From the NCBI GenBank assembly GCA_965243175.1, contig OZ251532.1:2728001-2792000 (forward strand): DNA of 64,000 bases, read 5' to 3'. The notes under the pieces were generated by a model. The model was not told the origin of the DNA, did no database searches, and saw only the letters and a list, made by a program, of their open reading frames with translations. Source of the stretch: VXYL01 sp965243175. Lineage in GTDB: Bacteria; Pseudomonadota; Gammaproteobacteria; Pseudomonadales; Azotimanducaceae. The translations under genes were made by a program, and so were the position numbers. Shown here piece after piece: positions 30,599 to 41,381 of the stretch (the stretch's first letter is position 1; every line of letters begins with the position of its first letter).

Positions 30599-32998
30599 TC
30601 AGCGCAGGCGCGCGTCCAGTTCGCTGCCGAGCGCGGCGACCGCGCGGTCGACGTGGTCGCGGATCTCCGCCTCGGTCAGCGTCCGGTCGGGGTGTTGCAG
30701 GTGGATGGCGACGGCGATGCTCTTCTTCCCCTCCGCCACGCCTTCGCCGCGGTAGACGTCGAAGATGCGGAAGTCGGTGGCAAGCTCGCCCAGGCTGCGC
30801 CGTACCACATCCTCCACTTGCGCGGCGTCCACGCCGTCGGCCACGACGATCGCCAAGTCGCGGCGCACCGCCGGATGCCGAGACAGCGGCACGTGGCGGC
30901 GTGGCCGCATCGCGCCCACCACGGCGACGTCCAGCTCGAAGACGAATACGCCCGGCGGCAGGCCCAAAGCGGCTTCGACTTCCGGGTGCAGGCGGCCCAG
31001 GCGACCAGCCGGTTCGCCATCGAGCGCTACGGTCGCCGACTGGCCGGGATGCAGCACGGCATCGTCGGCGCGAGCGAAGGACGCCTGCCTACCGCCGAGC
31101 GCCAAGAGCCTTTCCACGTCGCCCTTGAGGTCGAAGAAGTCGACTGCTTGCGCCTCGCGGGCCCAACTCTCGTCGTCGCGGCCTCCGAACAGAATGCCGC
31201 CGCACAGGACTCTCTGCTCCAACTCTTGCTCCGAGCCGGACGCCCCGCGCTTGAAGCACTGGCCGATCTCGAACAGCCGCAGCCGTTCCGCCTGCCGCGC
31301 CAGATTCGCGCGCAGCGCGGCGACCAGGCCGGGCAGGATGTTGGTGCGCATCGCGGCGTGTTCGCTGGAAATCGGGTTGACGACGCGCAGCGCGTTCTCG
31401 TTGGGATCGAGGATGTCCGCCACCTTGGGATCGACGAAGCTGTACGCCACCGCTTCGGAATAGCCGAGATCCACCAGCGCGTCGGCGAGGCGCGTGGGCG
31501 GCAGTTCGGTGGCGGCAGGGGCGCCAAGGGAGAGCGCGGCGGCCGGCACGCGGCTGGCCACGGCGTTGTAGCCGTGGATGCGCAGCACTTCCTCCACCAG
31601 GTCTTCTTCGCGTTCGATGTCGAAGCGGTGGCTCGGCGACTGAACCGTCCACACCAGGTCGTCGCCGCTGCCGCTCGCTGCTGGCGACAGTTCGAGGCGC
31701 TCGAAGATGCGCAGCACTTCGGCGTCCGGGATGGTCTCGCCGACGAGCATCCGCAGCCGCGCTTTGCGCAAGCGCACCGTGCGCGGCGTCGGCAGGTGGC
31801 TTTCGCCGACCGCCTCCGCGACCGGCCCGGCCTTGCCGCCCACGATGTCCAGCAGCAGCGCCGTGGCGCGTTCGACGGCCTGCGCCTGCAACTGCCAGTC
31901 CACGCCGCGTTCGTAGCGATGCGCGGCGTCGGTGTGCAGGTCGAAGCGGCGCGCCGTGGCGGCCACGGTCTGCGGCGAGAAGAAGGCGCACTCCAGAAAG
32001 ACGTTGCGCGTCGTCGGCGAGACCCCGCTGCGTTCGCCGCCCATGACTCCGGCGATGGCGACCGGGCCGTTGGCGTCGGTGATCAGCAGCATGGTTTCGT
32101 CGGCGTCGATGCGGCGGCCGTCGAGCAGGGCGATGCTCTCGCCGGGGCGTCCGTCGCGCACGACGATGCCGCCGCGCAGCTGGTCGAGGTCGAAGGCGTG
32201 CATGGGCTGGCCGAGTTCCAGCAGCACGTAGTTCGTCACGTCCACCACGGGATCGATGGAACGCAGCCCGCAGCGGCGCAGTCGTTCGCGCAGCCACAGC
32301 GGCGCGGCGCGGCTGGTGTCCACGTCCGCGATGACGCGCCCGAGATAGCGCGGGCAGCCGGCGTAGTTCTCGATGGCAATGGGGAATTCCGCATCGCTTG
32401 CAGGCGGCACCGCGGCGATGGTCGGCGGCGAGACGGGAACGTCGTTCAAGAGGCCCACTTCGCGGGCGAGACCGCGGATGCTCAAGCAGTCGCCGCGGTT
32501 CGGCGTCAGGTCGAGGTCGATGGTCGCGTCGTCCAGCTGCATCGCTTCGCGCAAGTCCTGGCCCGGCGCGAAGGAGCACGGCAGTTCCAGCAGCCCGCTG
32601 GCGTCGCTGCCCAAGCCCAGTTCGGCTTCGCTGCAAAGCATCCCCGAGGACGCCACGCCGCGCAGCGTCGCTTGGCCGATCTCGCGTTCGCCGTCTTCTG
32701 CGGAGAGTTTTGCGCCCACCGTCGCCAGCGGATACTTGCCGCCAACCCGTGCGTTCGGCGCGCCGCAGACCACTTGCACCGTTTCAGAGCCAGTCTCCAC
32801 CCGGCAGACGCGCAAGTTCGCGGCGTTCGGATGCGGCTCGACGGCGCTGACGCGCGCCACGACCACGCCGGCGAACGTCGGACGGTGGCTCTCCACGCCG
32901 TCCACTTCCAAACCGGCGTTGGTGAGCTGCTCGCACAGTTCCTCGGTGGGGATGGAGACCCCGGCCCAGCGCTTCAGCCACTGCTCGCTGAACTTCAT
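30599..32998 (-). CDS. pheT: Phenylalanyl-tRNA synthetase beta subunit
   Basis: A 799-residue protein starting MKFSEQWLKRWAGVSIPTEE, close to the 795 of E. coli. It contains the N-terminal tRNA-binding domain (YPLATVGAKLSAEDGEREIG), the B3/B4 editing region (HAFDLDQLRGGIVVRDGRPG), the B5 domain and the C-terminal anticodon-binding ferredoxin-like domain (PLSRHPAVRRDLAIVV). With PheS it charges tRNA-Phe as an alpha2-beta2 tetramer. Its start overlaps the pheS stop by 4 bases. Confidence 0.95.
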   Translation of the reverse strand: MKFSEQWLKRWAGVSIPTEELCEQLTNAGLEVDGVESHRPTFAGVVVARVSAVEPHPNAANLRVCRVETGSETVQVVCGAPNARVGGKYPLATVGAKLSAEDGEREIGQATLRGVASSGMLCSEAELGLGSDASGLLELPCSFAPGQDLREAMQLDDATIDLDLTPNRGDCLSIRGLAREVGLLNDVPVSPPTIAAVPPASDAEFPIAIENYAGCPRYLGRVIADVDTSRAAPLWLRERLRRCGLRSIDPVVDVTNYVLLELGQPMHAFDLDQLRGGIVVRDGRPGESIALLDGRRIDADETMLLITDANGPVAIAGVMGGERSGVSPTTRNVFLECAFFSPQTVAATARRFDLHTDAAHRYERGVDWQLQAQAVERATALLLDIVGGKAGPVAEAVGESHLPTPRTVRLRKARLRMLVGETIPDAEVLRIFERLELSPAASGSGDDLVWTVQSPSHRFDIEREEDLVEEVLRIHGYNAVASRVPAAALSLGAPAATELPPTRLADALVDLGYSEAVAYSFVDPKVADILDPNENALRVVNPISSEHAAMRTNILPGLVAALRANLARQAERLRLFEIGQCFKRGASGSEQELEQRVLCGGILFGGRDDESWAREAQAVDFFDLKGDVERLLALGGRQASFARADDAVLHPGQSATVALDGEPAGRLGRLHPEVEAALGLPPGVFVFELDVAVVGAMRPRRHVPLSRHPAVRRDLAIVVADGVDAAQVEDVVRRSLGELATDFRIFDVYRGEGVAEGKKSIAVAIHLQHPDRTLTEAEIRDHVDRAVAALGSELDARLR

Positions 32999-34011
32999 GC
33001 GAACTGCCGGAGGAAGCGCTGGTCGTTCTCGAACAGCTTGCGCATGTCGTCGACCTCGAAGCGCAGGGTGGCGAAGCGGTCCACGCCGAAGCCGAATGCG
33101 AAGCCGGTGTAGCGCTCGGTGTCGATGCCGGCGCCGGCGAGCACGTTCGGATGAACCATGCCGCAGCCGAGCACTTCCGTCCAGCCGCTGCGACCGCAGG
33201 CGCGGCAGCCGTCGCCGAGGCAGTGGACGCACTGCACATCGACCTCGGCAGAGGGTTCGGTGAACGGGAAGTAGGAGGGGCGGAAGCGCACGCCGAGGTC
33301 CTTCTCGAAGAATTTGCGCACGAAGTCCACCACGGTGCCCTTGAGATCGGCGAAGGCGATGCCTTCGTCCACGACCAGCCCTTCGACCTGGTGGAAGACC
33401 GGGCTGTGGCTGGCGTCGATGTCGTCCTTGCGGTAGACGCGGCCTGGGCAGATGATGCGAATGGGTGGCGCGGTCTCTTCCATCACCCGCACCTGCACCG
33501 GCGAGGTGTGGGTGCGCAGCAGCATGCCGTTGTCCAGATACAGGGTGTCGTGCATGGCGCGCGCCGGGTGGTGCGCGGGAATGTTGAGCGCCTCGAAGTT
33601 GTGGTAGTCGTCCTCGATCTCCGGCCCGGCGACCACGCCGTAGCCGGCGCTGGCGAAGATCGCCTCGATGCGGCGGAAGGTCTGGGTGATGGGATGCAGG
33701 CTACCGCCGGGGCGCGAACGACCGGGCAGCGTCACGTCCACCGCCTGTTCGGCGAGTTCGCGGCGCAGCTGCTCGCGCTCGAACGCCTGGCGGCGCTCTT
33801 CGATGGCACTCAGGATGGCGCTCTTGGCGGCGTTGATTCGGGCGCCGGCCGCGGGGCGTTCGGCGGCGTCCATGCGGCCCAGGGATTTCAGGAGCGCGGT
33901 GACTTCGCCGCGCTTGCCGAGATAGCGCACGCGCACGTCTTCGAGGGCGCGTTCTTCGCCGCACGCGGCAACCGCGGCCAGCGCCGCGCGTTCGACGTCT
34001 TCGATGGTCAT
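32995..34011 (-). CDS. pheS: Phenylalanyl-tRNA synthetase alpha subunit
   Basis: A 338-residue class II synthetase. The N-terminal coiled-coil (residues 1-100) precedes motif 2 (the run around RIICPGRVYRKDDIDASHSP), the FHQVEGLVVDEGIAFADLKG segment and motif 3 at the end (GFGVDRFATLRFEVDDMRKL). It supplies the catalytic site of the tetramer. It is coupled to pheT and lies 60 bases after rplT. A pheM-like leader peptide is not obvious in that short gap. Confidence 0.95.
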   Translation of the reverse strand: MTIEDVERAALAAVAACGEERALEDVRVRYLGKRGEVTALLKSLGRMDAAERPAAGARINAAKSAILSAIEERRQAFEREQLRRELAEQAVDVTLPGRSRPGGSLHPITQTFRRIEAIFASAGYGVVAGPEIEDDYHNFEALNIPAHHPARAMHDTLYLDNGMLLRTHTSPVQVRVMEETAPPIRIICPGRVYRKDDIDASHSPVFHQVEGLVVDEGIAFADLKGTVVDFVRKFFEKDLGVRFRPSYFPFTEPSAEVDVQCVHCLGDGCRACGRSGWTEVLGCGMVHPNVLAGAGIDTERYTGFAFGFGVDRFATLRFEVDDMRKLFENDQRFLRQFA

Positions 34012-34071
34012 GGCGCGAACGCGCCGCTGCGGTGGCGGCGCATGGCTCTCGAGCGCCTAGAGCCGCAGCCG

Positions 34072-34437
34072 CTAGCCCGTGGCCGCAAGCGCGGCCTTCG
34101 CTTGCGCCGCCAAGGTGGCGAAGGCGGGCTTTTCGTGCAGCGCGAGGTCCGCCAGCACGCGGCGGTCGACGTCGATGGCGGCCTTCTTCAAGCCGGCCAT
34201 GAAGCGGCTGTAGGACAGGCCGTGGGTGCGGGCTTCGGCGTTGATGCGGACGATCCACAGCGCTCGGAACTGGCGCTTGCGCTGCCGCCTGTCTCGGTAG
34301 GCGTACTGGCCGGCCTTGATGACCGCCTGCTTGGCGACCTTGAAGGTGCGGCTGCGGGCGCCGTAGTAGCCCTTGGCGGCCTTCAGGACCTTCTTGCGTC
34401 GCGCCCGGGAGGCGACGCTGCGTTTGGCTCTTGGCAT
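34072..34437 (-). CDS. rplT: Ribosomal protein L20
   Basis: The 121-residue protein shows the L20 pattern: basic N-terminus (RAKRSVASRARRKKVLKAAK), GYYGARSRTFKVAKQAV, then RRQRKRQFRALWIVRINAEA and GLSYSRFMAGLKKAAIDVDR. It is needed early in 50S assembly and in enteric bacteria represses the rpmI-rplT operon. The hairpin at 34687-34738 upstream of rpmI may be the operator. Confidence 0.96.
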   Translation of the reverse strand: MPRAKRSVASRARRKKVLKAAKGYYGARSRTFKVAKQAVIKAGQYAYRDRRQRKRQFRALWIVRINAEARTHGLSYSRFMAGLKKAAIDVDRRVLADLALHEKPAFATLAAQAKAALAATG

Positions 34438-34468
34438 GGCGCTTGTTTCTCCTGCCCCGACGGCTGCC

Positions 34469-34669
34469 CTACCGGGCCTTCTTCGGCACCATCCGCTTGA
34501 CCGCCGCTTCGTCGGCCGCGGAGACGGCCGCGAAACCCTTGAGGCGGCGCTTCCGCTTCGGCGCCATCTTGGTGAGGATGTGGCTCTTGTTCGAGCGCTT
34601 GTGCTTGAACCCCTTGGCGGTGCGGCGAAAGCGCTTGGCCGCGCCGCGATTGGTCTTCATCTTCGGCAT
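34469..34669 (-). CDS. rpmI: Ribosomal protein L35
   Basis: A 66-residue basic protein with the L35 signature MPKMKTNRGAAKRFRRTAKG, then KHKRSNKSHILTK and a C-terminus that is slightly extended compared with E. coli (VKRMVPKKAR is the usual end). It lies between infC and rplT in the standard order. Confidence 0.96.
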   Translation of the reverse strand: MPKMKTNRGAAKRFRRTAKGFKHKRSNKSHILTKMAPKRKRRLKGFAAVSAADEAAVKRMVPKKAR

Positions 34670-34686
34670 TCGCCCTCTCCGTGGCT

Positions 34687-34738
34687 CCCCGTTGACGCGC
34701 GAGACGCGGCGCGCGTTGCGCCGCTGGCGTCCACGGGG
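34687..34738 (-). promoter_or_regulatory. Hairpin upstream of rpmI, possible L20 operator
   Basis: CCCCGTTGACGC (34687-34698) and GCGTCCACGGGG (34727-34738) are complements with one mismatch and form a stem in the infC-rpmI interval, ending 18 bases before the rpmI start. In E. coli the corresponding region folds into a structure bound by L20. The stem could instead act as an attenuator. Confidence 0.4.
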
Positions 34739-34769
34739 AGTCTTCTTGCTCGAACGGCTCTTGTGACTG

Positions 34770-35324
34770 TCAGGATGCCTTCTTGGATCGTTTTCGCGGC
34801 GACAGCACCATCGTCATCTGGCGGCCCTCGAAGCGCGGCTGCGTTTCGACCGTCGCCAGCTCGTCGAGGTCGCCTTCGATGCGCTTGAGCACGTCCTCGC
34901 CGAGCTCCGGATACGCCATCTCGCGCCCCTTGAAGCGCAGCACGACCTTGGCCTTGTCGCCATCCTCCAGAAAGCGCACGAGGTTGCGCAGCTTCACCTG
35001 GTAGTCGCTTTCGTCCGTGCCGGGCCGGAACTTCATCTCCTTGACGTGGATCTGGCGTTGGCGCTTGCGCTGCGCGGCCTTCGCCTTCTTCTGGTCGAAG
35101 AGGTGCTTGCCGTAGTCCATCACCTTCACCACCGGCGGATCCGCGTCCGGGGCGATGAGCACCAGGTCCAAGCTGTCGCGGCTCGCTACCGCAAGCGCGT
35201 CCTCGCGGGGGACGATGCCGACCTGCTCGCCATCCGCCCCGATCAGGCGCACGCGCACCGCGCGGATGTCTTCGTTCAGGATGGCCCGCTCGGCCTGTTT
35301 CGCGTTCGATCTCTTGATAGGCAT
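34770..35324 (-). CDS. infC: Translation initiation factor IF-3
   Basis: The 184-residue protein has both IF-3 domains: LNEDIRAVRVRLIGADGEQV and VVKVMDYGKHLFDQKKAK in the N-domain, then VKEMKFRPGTDESDYQVKLR and DKAKVVLRFKGREMAYPELG in the C-domain. The start is an ordinary ATG (MPIKRSNAKQAERAI), unlike the rare AUU codon of enteric infC, so the classical start-codon autoregulation may be absent; an internal ATC at codon 3 cannot be excluded. thrS, usually upstream of infC, is not here; clpS is divergent instead. Confidence 0.93.
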   Translation of the reverse strand: MPIKRSNAKQAERAILNEDIRAVRVRLIGADGEQVGIVPREDALAVASRDSLDLVLIAPDADPPVVKVMDYGKHLFDQKKAKAAQRKRQRQIHVKEMKFRPGTDESDYQVKLRNLVRFLEDGDKAKVVLRFKGREMAYPELGEDVLKRIEGDLDELATVETQPRFEGRQMTMVLSPRKRSKKAS

Positions 35325-35649
35325 CTCCTCTACGCGCCTCGGGCCTCAAGCCCGACGGCGCACCCAACAACGGCGCACCCATCGGCAGCCGCAACTTGGG
35401 CGCGGATTCTAAAGGCATGAACGCCGGCAAACAACAAGCGTTTGCGGCGATCTTGCGGTGCCGAGTTCCGCTTCCGCCGTCTATTGGCGAACTGCCGCAG
35501 GTGGCTTAGTATTCGTACTCCCACGTTCGAGCCCGAGGGCCGCCGTGCGACAGTTTTCCGCCAACTCCGCGCATTCGGGGGCGTTCCTCGCAGGGGACGC
35601 GGCGGTACGCGCGGAGGCGGCTGGCGACGGGCTTGGGCGGGGTTGGCGG
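35325..35649. other. Divergent intergenic region between infC and clpS
   Basis: About 325 bases. A frame in phase with clpS is open through most of it, but its composition is not protein-like and ClpS proteins are about 105 residues, so it is not counted. It should hold promoters for infC and clpS; none matches consensus well. Confidence 0.35.
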
Positions 35650-35981
35650 ATGGCCACCGGGCCGGACGATCACGATTTCGACTCCGGCGCCGTGGTGCAG
35701 GAGCGTCCGAGCGACCCGAAGGTCGAGAAGCCTCCCCTCTACAAGGTCATCCTTCTCAACGACGACTACACGCCCATGGAGTTCGTGGTCGTGGTGCTGA
35801 TGCGGTTCTTCCGCATGGACGAAGAGAAGGCGTGGCAGTTCATGTACGCTGTGCACACCACCGGCAGCGCAGTGGTCGGCATCTTTCCGCGCGACATCGC
35901 CGAGACGAAGTCCGAGCAGGTGAATGCCTACGCGCAGGAGCACGATCATCCCTTGAGATCCACCGTGGAGATGACGGACTA

Positions 35982-35982
<1 letters not shown>
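35650..35982 (+). CDS. clpS: ATP-dependent Clp protease adaptor ClpS
   Basis: The 110-residue protein has an acidic flexible N-terminus and the ClpS core (PPLYKVILLNDDYTPMEFVV, then LMRFFRMDEEKAWQFMYAVH and GIFPRDIAETKSEQVNAYAQ). The Asp-Asp of LLNDDYTP binds the alpha-amino group of N-degron substrates, and the His of AVHTTG completes the pocket. It delivers such substrates to ClpAP. The stop TAG shares its last base with the GTG of clpA. The aat gene nearby adds Leu/Phe to make the same N-degrons. Confidence 0.95.
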
Positions 35983-38234
<2,252 letters not shown>

Positions 38235-38297
38235 AAGGGCGCGTCGGGCTGCGGAGCTCCGGGCCGGCCCATCAAGAACCGCGCTTTCACCAAGCCG

Positions 38298-39506
38298 GTG
38301 CTCGTCGCCGGTGGCGGCATCGGCGGACTCGCAGCGGCCCTGTGTCTCGCCCGCAAAGGCATCGAGACCCGCGTGTTCGAGCGCCAGCAAGCGTTCGCCG
38401 AACTTGGCGCCGGCATCCAGATCAGCCCCAACGCCAGCCGCGTCCTGCACCATCTGGGCCTGGCCGATGGCTTGCGGAGCTGCGCCTTCCTGCCGCAAGC
38501 AACGGAGTTTCGCAGCTGGCGTTCTGGACGGCTGGTGAGCCGCTCGGAACTGGGTGAGGCAGCGACTGCCGACTACGGCTCTCCCTACTACCACGTTCAC
38601 CGTGGCGACCTGCTGCGGTTGCTGGTTTCGGCGGCGGAGCAATCCGACCACGTCGCGCTGCACGCCGATGCCGAAGTCACGGGCTTCGAGGCGATGGCCG
38701 AAGGGGTGTGCGCCACGGTCGTTGGCGACAAGGAAACTTCGCACGATGGCGCGGCGCTAATCGGCGCGGATGGAATCCACTCCACCATGCGGGAACATCT
38801 CTTCGGTTCTTCCTCCCCCACCTTCACGGGCAACATCGCCTGGCGCGCCTTAGTTCCCTCGGAACGCCTGCCAGCAGGATTGGTGCGACCCGTGGCAACC
38901 GTCTGGTGGGGCCCGCGCCGCCACTTCGTGCATTACTACGTGAGCGGCGGTGCCTTGGTGAATTGCGTCTGCGTGGTGGAGGTTGGAAGGGAGAGCGGCT
39001 GGGAAGTGGAGTCGTGGACGGAGCGCGGCGAGTTGGCCGAGTTGCAGGGGGACTTCGCCGGTTGGCACGGGAACGTCCAAACCTTGATCGAACGGATGGA
39101 CGCGGCCTCGCTGCACAAGTGGGCGCTCTTCGACCGCCCACCCTCGCGGCAATGGAGCAAGGGCCCGGTCACCCTGCTGGGAGACGCCTGCCACCCGATG
39201 CTGCCGTTCATGGCCCAAGGCGCCGCCACAGCCATCGAAGACGCCGCAGTGCTGGCTTCTTGCCTGGCAAACGCGCCCAACGTCTCCACGGCCTTCAACC
39301 GCTACGCGGCCCTGCGCCAGCAACGCACGGCTTGGATTCAAGGCCTGGCGCGCCGCAACGCCCGCGTCTTCCACCTTTCGGGCCTCGCCGCCTGGGCACG
39401 CAATCGGGCCGCGACGCGCAGCGGCAAGCGCATCATGGATGCGGTCTACGGGTACGACGCGCTGGCCGCCGGGGAAGCCACCGAAACGCGACGGGCAGTG
39501 CCATAA
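38298..39506 (+). CDS. FAD-dependent monooxygenase (salicylate hydroxylase-like)
   Basis: A GTG start at the beginning of the Rossmann motif (VLVAGGGIGGLAAALCLARK) gives 402 residues; a few more N-terminal residues are possible. ADGIHSTMREHLFG corresponds to the DG motif, and LLGDACHPMLPFMAQGAATA is the second FAD/NADPH motif of flavoprotein hydroxylases. Enzymes of this group hydroxylate aromatic acids such as 3-hydroxybenzoate or salicylate, but no ring-cleavage genes are nearby. It ends 7 bases before the AAA-nuclease gene. Confidence 0.85.
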   Translation: MLVAGGGIGGLAAALCLARKGIETRVFERQQAFAELGAGIQISPNASRVLHHLGLADGLRSCAFLPQATEFRSWRSGRLVSRSELGEAATADYGSPYYHVHRGDLLRLLVSAAEQSDHVALHADAEVTGFEAMAEGVCATVVGDKETSHDGAALIGADGIHSTMREHLFGSSSPTFTGNIAWRALVPSERLPAGLVRPVATVWWGPRRHFVHYYVSGGALVNCVCVVEVGRESGWEVESWTERGELAELQGDFAGWHGNVQTLIERMDAASLHKWALFDRPPSRQWSKGPVTLLGDACHPMLPFMAQGAATAIEDAAVLASCLANAPNVSTAFNRYAALRQQRTAWIQGLARRNARVFHLSGLAAWARNRAATRSGKRIMDAVYGYDALAAGEATETRRAVP

Positions 39507-39513
39507 TCCACCC

Positions 39514-41118
39514 ATGCGCTTCTTCAACACCGAAGGGCCGGTGCGCTTGGACAAGCACTACGCGATCCAGCCGTTGGATCGCGTGGATGTCGGCGAGTTC
39601 CTGCGTCTGATCGAGGCCGAACGCTACTTCGTGCTGCATGCGCCGCGTCAGACCGGCAAGACCTCAGCGCTCATCGCGCTGCGCAACCTGCTCAACAGCG
39701 GCAAGGCTGGCAACCTCCGCTGCGTAAACGTGAACGTCGAGACCGCCCAGGTGGTGCGCGACGACGTGGCGCGCGGCATGCGAGCCATCCTGAACGCCTT
39801 GGCCATGAACGCGCGGCGGGTGGGCGACAACTATCCGGACGAAGTCTGGCCGGACGTCTTGGCGAAGGCCGGGCCGGAGGAAGCTCTGAAGGATCTCCTC
39901 GCCCGCTGGTGCGAAGCGAACCCGGTGCCGCTGGTGCTGCTGGTGGACGAGATCGACTCGCTGGTCGGCGACACTTTGCTCTCGGTGCTGCGCCAGCTCC
40001 GCGCCGGCTACGAGCACCGCCCGGAGGGCTTCCCGCAGAGCATCGTGCTGTGCGGCGTCCGCGACATCAGGGATTACCGCATCCGGTCCAGCACCGGCGA
40101 GGTCATCGCCGGGGGCAGCCCGTTCAACGTCGCGGCGAAGTCGCTGCGCCTGGGCGACTTCACCGAGGCGGAGACGTTCGCCCTGATGGACCAGCACAAG
40201 GCGGAGACCGGCCAGTGCTTCACCGAAGCGGCGCAGCAGGAAGTGTGGACGCAGACCTGCGGCCAGCCGTGGCTGGTGAACGCGCTGTGCGCTGGAGCGT
40301 GCTTCGACAACAAGGCCGGGCGGGATCGCTCGCGGCCCATCGAGGAGGACGACATCCACGCGGCGCGGGAGGAGCTGATCCTGTCGCGGCGTACGCATCT
40401 GGACCAGTTGGCGCACAAGCTGGAAGAGGAACGTGTGCGGCGGGTGGTCGCGCCGATCCTGAGCGGCAGCGATGTCCAGCACGACGGTCGCGACCTGGAG
40501 TACTTGCGCGATCTGGGCCTCCTGGCGCCGGATTCCCCGCCGCGCATCGCCAATCCAATCTACCAGGAGGTCGTGCCGCGCGAGTTGGGCTACGTGTTGC
40601 AGGACAGCCTGGACATCCAAACGGCGTGGTACGTGGACGACGATGGTGGCTTGGACATGACGAAGCTGCTGAGCGCCTTCCGCACGTTCTTCGGCGAACA
40701 CGCCGAGCACTGGCTCGGCCTTCTGGGCGACTACCGCGAGGCGGCACCGCAGCTGATCCTGCAAGCGTACCTGCAGCGGGTGGTGAACGGCGGCGGACGC
40801 ATCGAACGCGAATACGGCCTGGGGCGTAGCCGGACCGACCTGCTGGTGCTGTGGCCGCGCGAGGCGGGCCAGCCCTCGGATCTGTGGGCGCGCTTCGTGG
40901 TGGAGTGCAAGGTGCTGCGCGACTCGGACCGCAAGAGCCTGGAGTGGACGGTGGAGCGGGGCGTGGAGCAGACGTTGGCGTACATGCAACAGTGCCGGGC
41001 GGAGGAAGGGCATCTGGTGGTGATGGACCGGCGCGAGGATCGCGGGGCCGGTGGCGGCGAAGCGGACGGAGGCGGTCACCGTCGGGACGAACGGGGCGTG
41101 GACGTCTGGATGCTGTAG
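39514..41118 (+). CDS. AAA ATPase with C-terminal PD-(D/E)XK nuclease domain, paralogue 2
   Basis: A 534-residue protein starting MRFFNTEGPVRLDKHYAIQP. It has Walker A APRQTGKTS, Walker B VLLVDEID, the conserved block CGVRDIRDYRIRSSTGEVIA and the nuclease motif GRSRTDLLVLWP followed by VVECKVLRDSDRKSL. It is colinear with the protein at 24739 with similarity across the whole length; the C-terminal tails differ. Downstream by 29 bases is the small GEDPPP gene, so the ATPase-nuclease, the small protein and the PIN-like protein could form one operon, although paralogue 1 has no such neighbours. Confidence 0.75.
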   Translation: MRFFNTEGPVRLDKHYAIQPLDRVDVGEFLRLIEAERYFVLHAPRQTGKTSALIALRNLLNSGKAGNLRCVNVNVETAQVVRDDVARGMRAILNALAMNARRVGDNYPDEVWPDVLAKAGPEEALKDLLARWCEANPVPLVLLVDEIDSLVGDTLLSVLRQLRAGYEHRPEGFPQSIVLCGVRDIRDYRIRSSTGEVIAGGSPFNVAAKSLRLGDFTEAETFALMDQHKAETGQCFTEAAQQEVWTQTCGQPWLVNALCAGACFDNKAGRDRSRPIEEDDIHAAREELILSRRTHLDQLAHKLEEERVRRVVAPILSGSDVQHDGRDLEYLRDLGLLAPDSPPRIANPIYQEVVPRELGYVLQDSLDIQTAWYVDDDGGLDMTKLLSAFRTFFGEHAEHWLGLLGDYREAAPQLILQAYLQRVVNGGGRIEREYGLGRSRTDLLVLWPREAGQPSDLWARFVVECKVLRDSDRKSLEWTVERGVEQTLAYMQQCRAEEGHLVVMDRREDRGAGGGEADGGGHRRDERGVDVWML

Positions 41119-41147
41119 ACTGGTGCGCACGGCAAAGGAGGCGTCTC

Positions 41148-41381
41148 ATGGGCTACTACCCACGCGACCCGGCTCTCAAGGGCCGCTTGGCGCGAGTGAC
41201 CTACATCTGCACGGAACCTCGCGAGCAGTTTACGCAGGTGGCCACTTTGCCTGGCGAGGATCCGCCGCCGCCGTCCACTTGGAAGAGGCACTTGGCCAAG
41301 ACCGGGCGAACTCGATGGTCGCCTGTCGGCGCGAGGGGCGATGCTGGGACGGATACGGTACAGGATGCCGATGGCCGCTAG
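41148..41381 (+). CDS. Small GEDPPP-motif protein, divergent copy paired with an intact PIN-like gene
   Basis: An AAAGGAGG box lies 6 bases before the ATG of this 77-residue protein. It opens MGYYPRDPALKGRLARVTYI and continues with LPGEDPPPPSTWKRHLAKTG. Compared with the 6196 copy, GY-x-P-x-D, YI-x-T-x-P and GEDPPP-x-S-x-W-x-RHLA-x-TGR are kept while most other positions differ, good evidence for selection on the motif. The last codons overlap the start of the PIN-like gene by 11 bases, which implies coupled translation. A role as antitoxin is inference from gene order. Confidence 0.7.
   Translation: MGYYPRDPALKGRLARVTYICTEPREQFTQVATLPGEDPPPPSTWKRHLAKTGRTRWSPVGARGDAGTDTVQDADGR

Noticed and set aside
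30200..33112. A 970-codon open frame on the plus strand opposite pheT/ihfA
   Set aside because: It is antisense to well-identified genes and its His/Arg/Ala/Val-rich composition is a by-product of high GC codon use.
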